Origin: Owenia fusiformis
Taxonomy: Eukaryota; Annelida; Polychaeta; Sabellida; Oweniidae
Length of the DNA: 64,000 nucleotides
Direction of reading: 5' to 3'
NCBI GenBank assembly: GCA_903813345.2
Contig: CAIIXF020000009.1
Location: 25,206,740 to 25,270,739, forward strand
Each line of letters starts with the position of its first letter. The first letter of the stretch is position 1. The notes beneath the pieces are model-generated. The model saw nothing but the letters and a program-made list of their open reading frames with translations. It made no database searches and had not been told where the DNA came from. This document shows, one piece after another, positions 28,401-40,400 of the stretch. Position numbers and translations under genes: made by a program.

Positions 28401-31400
28401 AGGGAAAGCAATAATTGCTTAGGAAAATCTGAACACTCTTTAAAATATTTACATCATTCTCTGGAAACCTACAAATGAAAAATCAAAATGTTACGCATCA
28501 ATTTCCATGCAAAAATAAAAATAGATACCACAGCCTGTCAGTAAGAAGAAATCACACAGAGACATATCAATTCTCTGATCACGCTATTAATAAAGATTAA
28601 GGAAGGCCAAGTGGAGGAAATAATCAATTTCACATGTAGAAAATTATGTACATTGTAGGTTTATATACTGATGATATACAAACACCAAGCCATCTCAGTA
28701 GAATTACCTTGTTCTTGTTTATGAGAACTGAGTTGATTTGCGAGGATTTAGCAAAAACAGAGACTCAGTGTTGTGAAAAGAATGCAGATCGTTTATTTGT
28801 TTGTTTTGTTTATTAGTTGGATGTAAGTTTGCTGTTTGATCCATGAATAAGCATCATGGATCAAAATTATTAGTTTTATGAATAGCTTTGCATAATATGA
28901 TTTGTTTTATGTTCTTTAATAGGAGTCAGTCATTCAGCATCACATCAAAATTATTAGTTTTATGAATAGCTTTGCATAATATGATTTGTTTTATGTTCTT
29001 TAATAGGAGTCAGTCATTCAGCATCACATCAAAATTATTAGTTTTATGAATAGCTTTGCATAATATGATTTGTTTTATGTTCTTTAATAGGAGTCAGTCA
29101 TTCAGCATCACATCAAAATTATTAGTTTTATGAATAGCTTTGCATAATATGATTTGTTTTATGTTCTTTAATAGGAGTCAGTCATTCAGCGGATAACTCA
29201 GTTAAAACCTGAACATATTATGGTAGGTGATAAATATCCATGGAATTGTAAGATGAAATTAAATGGAAGATACTATGGAAAAACCATGAATTACCATAAA
29301 AACATGGATTACCAAGGAATATCATGGATGTACAATGGAATACCATGGTCATCATGGCTTTTTTCTTAAGGGTCATTTTCTCCAAATACTATTTACAAAG
29401 ATATGGGATATAATTATGATTGAATCTGCATAGATGATTGACAACAATGACATATTACATATTATATTATGACAATTATAACCATTATTTGACAGTTCCG
29501 TCACAAAATGTAATATTGTATTTATTACATAGGTACATGAAGTAAGTAAAAAATGGCAACCATAATATCTTGAGGCTTATGGGAATGTTATTCACACTTC
29601 AATAAACGTTACTGAAAACCATTATGCGTTACTTACACCAAACACCTCAATAAAGAGTTCCTCTGTGGCCAGAGAGGCCTTCTTTGAGTCATCTATTATC
29701 TCATAAAATCTGTCTATCATGGTCTGTTCAAAATTAAATCAAATTAAATCTTAATTAAAAAATTAAGGGAGTGAGTGGTATTTTTGCTGATAAATAAAAG
29801 ATAAATTCAAGTGGTGTTAAAACTGTTTTGATAAGATCATCTCAATATAATACACATTTCCAACCATGATCTGACTATTGATAACAAATTAACAATTGCT
29901 TTTTACTTAAATGAATTTTTAATAAATGATAAATAAATAAATCTGGAGCATTTAAAGGACTTTAAAATGCTGTAAGCCATTAGGCCTTCATGAACAAAAC
30001 ACAAAGAATCCATATCAATCGGGACAAATCGGATCAAACTGCACATACTGAAGTCATATATTATCATACTACTGTACTATCATCCATTATAAATCTAACT
30101 GTAGGCTACACATGCATTCAGACAAACGATAAAATTAATTTTATCGGAATGATATCTCTTAAATTAACGAGAAAAGTGGATCTATTGTAAGCTACCATGT
30201 TCATAATATAATCTGTATTTGACAGTTTAGGCTAGTGTTTGACATGTGCTTCAAAACAATACTAGTGCTTCAAATTAACCACAATATTATCTACACTAAT
30301 AAAATAAAAACATATATTTGTTTTCATAAACTTATTGCAAATACTTTAGTGTGTTGTTAGGAATTGATGAAAATAAAGAAATCCTTGGGTGTACCTAAGA
30401 ATGAAATCAAACATATCAATATTAATAGTATACCAAAAGGAAAGATGAAACCATAATAAGTATTTTTAGTACAGTGCTGGAATGTATGGCCCATAAAATT
30501 TAAGAAACAGTTCACTCATAGTTATCTGCATAGAGTGTGCAGGGATACCTTGACGGTCTCTTGCAACCCAGTTAAGTTAACAGACTGGTTTCCTGTTTGT
30601 TCCGCATCCGCCTGAAGAAAAAATACCAAACACGTATTATGGCTAACTATGATACTACTGCATTTCAAAAAACTGGAAATATATATTACATCAGTGATTG
30701 AGTAACACAACTGATTTCAGTTACTTTCTAGTATTCAATTACCACTGAATTTTTAGGTTTTCTGAATATGATATATACTTTCAATAACCAGAATTTATAG
30801 GTTAAATACTATCTGCATGTCAACAATATCAACTAGAATCTAGACTAGATGCAAGTCAATCAAGTTTTACATAAATGTAATGGGAAACATTTGATAAATT
30901 AAGAAATAAAGTAATCTTTGTCAGTTTCTTCATGTAAAGGAATGGCATACAAGCCTGATCAAAACTACTTTCGCCATCTATAACATTTCTTTTTCATATT
31001 GACTGCTGTCTCATATTAAAAGTCTATGTTCTGTGTTTTCATCAACTATAAATTGTTTGTGCAGTTTTACAACTATAATTTCATGAAACAAATGAACTTA
31101 AAGTGAAGAGAAAGGAGGTATCATCATCTAACTTTTTATTTCTAAAGTAGTTTTAGACTTCTTATTTACTTCTGTATTATGTATTTTTTGCCCCTGTATA
31201 CATACAAATTTCACTTTTATCAAATGTGGTAAGACCCTTTTTCATGCATCATTGCTCAATATTTTATATTGCAAAACAGAGTAAAAATGTTAGTATATAA
31301 GCAACAAAAGTTAAATGTGGTCAACTTATTTTGACCCCAAACTAAACAACAAAAAAAGAGGGTTAATTAAAACTTTAGCAAGCAATACCAAAAAAGAATA

Positions 31401-34400
31401 TGTGCCATTATTCTAAAATTGAACTCTGTAACTCTGTAACTCACGTCAGACATATTATTGTACCCATCTGCCAAATTTAGGAGAGATGTTTCAATATCTT
31501 TAAGACTTGTATATTTCTTCTCTGCACCACTCTACAATACAACAATGCGGCAAAGCTAAAGCATATTCTAAAAACACATACAACAACACAACATGCAAAG
31601 ATAGAGCATACTCATATCATCGCAAAAAATACTTAATGTTCCATCTCGTTAAGGATAGGTTAGATACATGCTATATAATGAGCATCAAGCCCCTTTATCC
31701 AACTATAATCTCTGGGGTAGGGGTTTGATGCAAGATGACTCTGAACCAAGGAGGATTGGAAGCCGTTATTCAAACTCGTTACTCCATTGCCCACCGTAGA
31801 CCAATTTTGTAACAATATTACTCATATTTTGAAGACTACAACTTCTGAAGAAGCTTGAATACTACCATGATATCCGTAATGACCATCTTTCAACGAAATA
31901 CTTGGTCCAAAGATAACTTTATAGAAATAATTTTACTAAATTGTTCCACTGAATGAAACAGAATATTTAGTTTGAATAATGGCTGCCAACCCTAACTGAA
32001 TCTGCATCATATATGAAAATCATATATATTACTCATGAGCTTCGATCATGAAAGAAGGATGGAAGATGAACAAAAGGTTGATTGGTGATATGTTTTATGG
32101 TAGAATGATTGAAAGTTAAGTATGGTAAAATATGTAACATGTAGAATGATCGCTATGCTATGACTACAGCATTGATATGACAAAATTGATCCAGGTTTAA
32201 CCACTGACTCATGCATGCCAACAGCCATGCAAGCCAACACAAATTACAACCATGCAAAACACTAAATAACCATTACGCAAGCCACCTAGACCAACCATCT
32301 AGACATAACTGTATATCTATAGTAAAATCCTAGTATTCTAGTATACACAACATATTACAACTGAAATTCATAATTTCAATAATTTAGCTAACCCCCAGAC
32401 TGCCCCAGCTTGTTCAGACTCATTGCAAGTATTAACTAGTTGTGATCATTTTAATTCTAACACATATTTTTACTATGGCTACTTATCTATGTGTAAACAG
32501 TGTCAAAACTACATTAATAGCAACCAATAATTTATACCGAACTTAAATGAATAACATTTACTATTCATAGTTATTCAAGCTAGATATTACTGCCCATTTC
32601 AATCTTCTAATTAAAGATTCTCGCAATCTTTATCCAATCAGCGTTTGCGATGTGTACCGGCTCACGTATAAAAAGGCGAATCCAACTCAAATCCATGCAG
32701 GGGTGTATGAGGTACTCGAATAGGAAAGAGCTTGTGAAATCTGAATTTATATGCACATGGTCAATGTTTACACATGTTTGGAGTTATTGAAGAAAATTTG
32801 ATATGGGTGTGGTTCCGAACTTGAAGTCATTGCTGGAAAATATGATTTTAATACGTGAAATTATATCGATAAATACAGCACTAAAAATAACAGTACACAT
32901 GAAGTACATGTATGATTGTGTCCAGAAATGTTTGAAACCCTTACGGAAAATTCTGTCTGCATTTTGTCACCATTGCTCTTTCTTCCCGCATTCTAGTGCT
33001 GTTTGAATGAATATACTAATTAATGTATTTCTAACTAAAATACATCACATTTTTTATAAACCACAAACATTTAGATCATAAAAAATTATTCAATACTTGA
33101 GTGAGCACGATATGCAAGGGTTACTAAGTTGACACAGTATGACCACTGATATTGTGTTGTCCGTGCACACAGCGTAACATCCCTCACTTGCATAGTGAAG
33201 TGACTAATTGGTTTATGTTTACGTTTTAATGTGTTTTGTGTTCCTTGTTACAGCAAGGGGGGCCAGTAAAGTAGACTATAATGTTTGCATGGCAATTTTT
33301 GATCGAATATGTGAGACACTTTAAAACAAAATTCATTAAAAGTACTATTTATGATATAATTCACTACTGCACTACTAATGCATTACAGTGATTTGCTGAA
33401 ATAAAGAAATCATCCGCATCCTTGCTAGTTGTTTCGCTATTGCAGCTAAACTGCAAACTTCCAGTGAATAGGGTCACCAAATCACAATTTAATTTGATAT
33501 ACTAGATGTGGACATATGGACACATGGACTGATGCTAAATCATCATTATTGCACACACATATAATTCAAGACTTTTTCATTAAAATTAGAACTCACATTT
33601 CTCAAATTAGCAGAGAGCTCCAAAAGGTTGTATATAACACTGTCTATTCTCTTATAACTGTGAGCTACATCTGGTTCTGCATCAACAATGTGACTCTTGG
33701 GATCACTAAGCTTTGCACCTAGAGTGTGCTATAAATGACATAGTTGAGGAAGACATAGAATACCAGTTGATTTGAGAATACTTAAGGATTGACAATCATT
33801 ACAACACTGCCCAAATATAATGTATGTGATTCTAAAGCTGCAAAATAAACTTTGTATTAATTTTTAAATAACATTTTCAGTTAAAAAATTATAATATTGA
33901 TTCATACCTAAAAAATAAATAACATTAGTAAATGATCATGCAACATGATATTCTATACAATAATTGTACATATACATTTTAACACTGACTCACATTATTA
34001 AATTTTCCCATAAGGTTTGCAGCATCAACTATGAGCCTCATAAGTCTTGTTTGACTCCCACGAACTTGCTTCATCCCTCCCTTCTCAACTCCCCCACTCC
34101 TCTGCATTATCCCAACACCTAAATCATACTGTAATTCAATCTATTCATTATAAAACATATGTATATTGGATTGTGATTCCACAATGGCACTCACATTATC
34201 ATATGCCGCTGACAGTTGAATAGCATCAAAGGCCAGTTTCATTGTTCGCTCGGAACCCCCACGTAAAGTCCTAGCTTGATCCTGCCCTGTATTTGTCCTC
34301 ATCAACCTGGCCCCTAACTTATACTGTAAAAGAAGTTTCAGTTACATGGATATGAACATCAGTGGTATTATTTATATCACTCACATTGTGGTAGTTATCA

Positions 34401-37400
34401 GCAAGCATTGCTGCATCGAGCATTAACTGTACAGCTCTGTGGCGTCCACTGCGGACACGTGGCATCAGACCTTTAACTCCATCAGCAGTGTTTGAAATAG
34501 CCCTCTGCATCAGACCCCGACCTATATCATACTGAGATCAAATACATACAACTCAGATGACATATATGTGTTACAATTCAAACTCACATTGTCATAATTG
34601 TTGAAGAGGTTAATGACCTCAGTGGCAAGGCTGAAGAGTCGCTGTTTGGTTCCTTTAAGGTTCCGCAGGGATGAGCTCGATGGGCCTTGCTTGATGTCCT
34701 TCTTCATAAGCCTTGACCCTAGATTGTACTAAAATATCCCAAACAGTTTCAGACTCATTATCATTACTGAATCTACCCAATATTGTTTACAAGTGAAACT
34801 CACATTGTCATAATTGTGGAAGAGGTTTACAGCATCCATAATGTGGCTGAGCAGCCTCTGCTTGCTACCTCTAAGATTTCTCAGTGAAGAGTTAGAGGAT
34901 TCTGGTCCAACATCCTTCTTCATGAGCGCTGACCCTAAACTATACTGTAAATTCCAAACAATTTTTAGACATTATGGAATCAACTGATGTGTATTTTATA
35001 AAGACACTCACATTGTCATAACTGTTGATAAGGGTGACGGCATCCATTACATGGTTAATGAGCCTCTGTCTGCTTCCTCTGAGGTTCCTCAAGGAAGAGC
35101 TGGAAGGTTCTTGTTTGGCATTTCTTTGCATTAGCCTTGAGCCTAGGTTGTACTGTAATATCCCTTACATTATTTGTGATCATAAAATATATTGATTTGC
35201 CAAGGAAAATAAAATTCTCTAAAAAAAGGTTTATTTTTCCTACAAAATAAAATTTCAATTATTAAATGATGAACCTAATATGATGCATGTATCCCAACAT
35301 ATCTATCAATTTATCAATGTCTAACAATCCTATATGTTGCAGGCCAGCTATTAGATATTGGTAATAGTATAGAAAGGCTGAAATGGAGAAAATTAATAAA
35401 ATATCATGCAACACATATGAAGATATCAAAGTCACATGTTATGACAGACATTACTTCACTCACATTCTTATAAATTGACATAAGGTCTATTGCTTCATGT
35501 ACGTGCCTCAAAAGTCGTTCATATCCACTTTGAAGCTTCCCCAAAGGACTGCTGACTGGCTCTGTACCTCTGTCCTTCCTAAGAAGTGATGACCCTAACT
35601 CATACTGGAAACATACTCTGAGATAAATGTTGAAAGTAAAGGACTCATAAGCGTGGATGGGCTTTGCCATAATAATGGCTCAAATACATGTACATGTGAG
35701 CAAAAGGTGCAGAACAACGCAACTCACATTGTCAATTTTCATTGCATGTGCAATAAGCTGAAAGCCTGTCTGGAGCGCCCGTTGTTTGCTTGACCCAAAC
35801 TTGGATAATGCATCAGTGGTGCCACCTGGTGTCATATCCTTAGCTGTAAGCCTTGCTGCAAGTGTATGCTAAAATGAGGTGAGAACATGAAATGCATGTA
35901 AAGGTGGACTAAGGTCTATGGAACTCACATTATATAGGTTATTTGCATGATTGAGAAGCTCATGGGCAGCTGCAATGGCTCTATATCGACTTCCTTTCAC
36001 CTTTTCACTGACCTCCATTCTGCTAAAGCGTTCCTTTCTTGCAAGTTTTGCGGCAATCGAATGCTGCAAAAAGGTTAATTTTGAAACTGTGCATACATGT
36101 TGTAAATGACTCAATATATGAACTCACACTGTCAAGGTTATCCCAGTGGTTAAGCAAGTCGATAACAGATTCCATGACACGTTGTTTGGATCCTTGAATC
36201 CTTGGTAGCACTCCCCGTTTCCTTGAGGTCTCCTCTTTAATGAGGTTAGCTGCTAAGACGTGCTGAAAGATAAAGTCCCTATAAAGGAAGCCTCTCGAGT
36301 ACTGTATAATCTACACTCACACTATCAAGATTATTCCATTGCTCCGCTAAATTCATCATGGCTGCCATAATCCTCTCTTTGGATCCGGAAACTTGTGACA
36401 TCACACCACGTTTTGCTGGACCGTCTGGTCCACCTTGACGCATGAGCTTTAAACCTTGCGAATACTGGAAATCACGAATGGGTTTTAGTGCACATATATA
36501 TGGAGAAAACACAGAGGCATTCACTCACATTATAAAGGTTTCCCCAGTGTGCAGCTAAGTTAAGCATTGTTTCCATAGTACGTCTCCTGGATTCATAAAC
36601 TTGCTGAAGGACGCCTCTTTTAGGCTTTGGCTGCTCTCTAATCAGCTTCGCAGCAAGAGAGTGCTACAATAAAGCGTTACCTTACACACCACTTTAATTT
36701 TAAAAAACTCAAGATGTAGCTCAGTCAATAAGCATACATCAACTGCTCTAAAGTCTCCATTCACCCTTGCTTTTGAATATTATTTCAACAATCATCCTTT
36801 CCAAATAGCTCTGAAATAAAGCTGAGTCAGCAGTTATTCATGATGGTGAAATGTACAAGTTACAGCAAGATACAGTAGATTTCCTCTAACTCACAGTGGT
36901 AATTCTGTCCATGTGATTCACAAGATCAAAGACTGTATCTCTCATTCTATTCCAGCTGGCTCTAAACTTTCTTAAACTATCAGATTTCAAAGCCTGATCA
37001 GCTTTTGTGAGTTTAGCAGCTATACTATGCTTTAATATACAATGATTAAAAACAAATGTTAGATTATATCTTATCTATTGAGGTTATCGAGGTTATACCC
37101 ATATTTTACTGCCAACTAAAATACACTCTGAATTCCTACATAAAATATTTTATGTACATTTATATTAAGAAATGTTGTTTATATTTTGTATGTATCATTC
37201 AAGACTCTCTGTGTTACAAATTATACAGGTAATAAGATATCAAAATGAAAAATGTTGCTACAAATGCAGCTCTTTATATTGGAGGAAGAGCATGACATGA
37301 CATGGTGGCTATATTTTTGTCACAAAAGAAACGTCCTTGACCACTTAAGTATTGATAATGACATTTTCAAAGTAAGAACGACATGACTCTTTTGATAAAA

Positions 37401-40400
37401 GAAAAATTAAAATGGTCTTGGCTTAATTGAATCTATAATCAATGTATCCATATTCTAAGTTTCTTTTTGGTCCAAAGTGACTAACAAACTCACATCTGTT
37501 TTAGCTTTCTTATTTTTCAGAGCTTCGATCAGAGTGAGCGCGGTATCCCAGAAATCAGGTCCTCCTGTTTTAGTGTGGATGCCACTGTCGTCACTTTGCA
37601 ACAAGTCTTCGTTGACATCGTAACTGTGTTTAAGGGTCACTGAAAGCTAACAGGTCTTTGATGAATATGATGTCAACTAGATACCTCACACAGAACTTGT
37701 CACGATGGCCATCTTTCTCTCAAATGAATAATGATGACTAGGCAAGAAAAGCCAGATTTAAAAGCATTTATCATAAAGGTAATTTGGGTTTTGGGTCAAA
37801 CTGAGAAGTCCATACCAATCAAGAATTCAAACCATCCTAAATTTTGAACATAGTCAATACAGGGACAGTTACTGTCACTAATGGGATATCACCATGTTAT
37901 TTCCCCTCTACATGTTGAAAATAAGCTAACCATATTTCAGAGTATCTGGCTCTGGGCCGGTATGACTGTACTGTGACACAATAATCATCCTCGTGAGAAA
38001 AACATAGCCACCCGGACATGTCCTGCATGACTTAATGCACTCACATCATCACCTTTGCCCAAAAAATTCATAATAGTGCGAGCCATGTCCCAATGTTTGG
38101 ACTTCTCAGGATTGGAAGCCACACCCAGGTCATCATTTTGCAAGAAATCTTGGTTGACGTCATAGCTATACTTCAGAGCAACTGAAAGCTGACACTTGTA
38201 GGTAAATATGATGTGCACCTGAGGCAGAAGATGTCATGGTGGCTTCTATGTTCTTACATGAAGGGGAAGTGTGCACTTGGAATAGCCATGACACAAATGA
38301 GAACCTGATATATTGCTAAAGAAGAAGGATACCAATTCTATGGTTACATATTTGATTGTGTCTTAACTGACTTGGAATAAAGGCATGTGCTTGGATGAGT
38401 GTTTTAGGCATAATCTAGAAAAAAGGACTTTCAAGGACCTTGGTATTTAAACACAGGTCAAATCTCAATACAGGGTTGTACCATCCTTGTGAGAAAAATT
38501 TAGCCACCTCGACATGTCCTGCATGACTAAAAGCACTCACATCATCACCTTTGCCCAAAAAGTTCATAATAGTGCGAGCCATGTCCCAATGTTTGGACTT
38601 CTCAGGGTTGGATGGAGTACCAGGGTCATCATTTTGCAAGAACTCCTGGTTTACATCAAAGCTGTGTTTCAATGTGACTGAAAGCTAATAATGGCTGTGT
38701 AAATATGAAATGCATGATCACACACAGGATATGTCACAGTTGACTCCTGGTGTCATAAAATGGGGATAGCCCAGTAAATACAAATAGAGTATTGTAGCTT
38801 GGCTCACACTTTGTCAAAATCATACAGGGACAAGACTGGTCAATTTGAAAATATCATGGTTTTTGTTCTTCCATTTGTGAGTAAAATATTGCCACCATGA
38901 CATGCCCTGCATGAACAAGACACTCACATCATCACTTTTACCAAGAAGACCCAAGAGAGTCTTAGCTGTGTCCCAATGTTTGGACTTCCCTGTGTTTGCA
39001 GGTATACCAGAATCATCATTTACCAAGAGATCTTGGTTGACATCATAGCTATACTTTAGAGCAACTGAAAGCTAACCAGTGTCAACCTTTACATGTAGAG
39101 TATGCCTCCCAATTTTCCCAGTTAGACATGGTTTGTACTAATTCATTGATTCAGCAATAACTTTGATGGATCTAATGCTGTTGAAACTTAATACAGTAAT
39201 GTAGATGTAAACAGTGGCCTCTTTGTAACAAAAGTACAATTGTTGTACATGTACTAGATGCCAAGAGTCCATCTATTTTTATCTCAAAAAACAGTGCATT
39301 ACAACAAGTACTCGTATTATTCAATGATTGTGATATTTCTAGCCATCTGACCGGCCAATGTGGCGTTAATGTTTCCTGTATTTTGATGCCACAGTGCTCA
39401 TGAAGTACAGAGTTTCTCTTGTACAATGTTTTCTGTATTTTACTCATATCATTGAATAACTACATTCATATCTACTGAAAATATAAATAATTGTTTTCAA
39501 AAGTACCAATCTTAAAATTTTCAGCAGTTAAAGACTACCAAAATTTCAACAAAATGTTGTTTGTGGATTGAATGATGTAAAGGTGATTGACATGAATGTT
39601 GCTAATCATGTGACCACCAATGCATCATGGGATTCAATAGACTACTCTGGAACAACATCATGCAAACAAACAGAACTGAAAAAAGCAGAACCTCAAGGCA
39701 CTATACTAGGGACTGACTAAATATATGAATGAATCAATACAAATAAAACACATTACAGTCAACAGTGAGCATCTTCACAAAACCAAAGCTATTTTTAACA
39801 AAGAGCCACAGCCGCAAACTGTATCTCATTGGATATAATATTTTCCCTTTGCTAAATATATATAGATGTCATGGAAGTCAAGATCCATTTCATCTTTGCG
39901 GTCCTGTGTTATTAGCCAAACCAATACAAAATCTGAATTTCCACTGTCTTCTATATAAAAAAGCTGCATTGAGTTTAACCTTCACTGATTTTTTCTTAAT
40001 TTTGAAGAAGTCTATAGTCTAGTATACAGCCAATGGGATAGAACATGTCAGGTTTCATTATTTGGCATCACTGAATGAAGCTCTTGCTCCAATGAATGTA
40101 CATTATTGAATGGGCTTATAATTTCTTTGTATCCATGGTGACTGTCCAAGTGTATTAATTCTTTTAACCACCTTTCGGGTATCATTTGCTTCATCTGATG
40201 TCATAATGACCCAGTAGATTGTAGATATCAAAGAACATATCAAAATACCTACAGTCTAGATATACAGGATGTTCATAAAGTCTCTTTATAATGTACATGT
40301 ACTTTACACAGACCTTGTATTGTTATTGTCTAGAGACTTTATGGACAACCTGTATGTCTTAACCACAACAATATCAACATAATAATAATGAAAATAATAA

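Noticed and set aside
28707-28768. A possible small exon between h3 and e8 (AKSSQINSVLINKNK before GTAATT).
   Set aside because: Its only acceptor gives phase 1 in, whereas h3 ends in phase 0 at a strong GTAAGT. The alternative h3 donor that would fit is weak.
36715-36775. TGTAGCTCAGTCAATAAGC, resembling a pol III A box, in the intron between c and a1.
   Set aside because: No B box or tRNA fold follows, so it is at most a SINE scrap.
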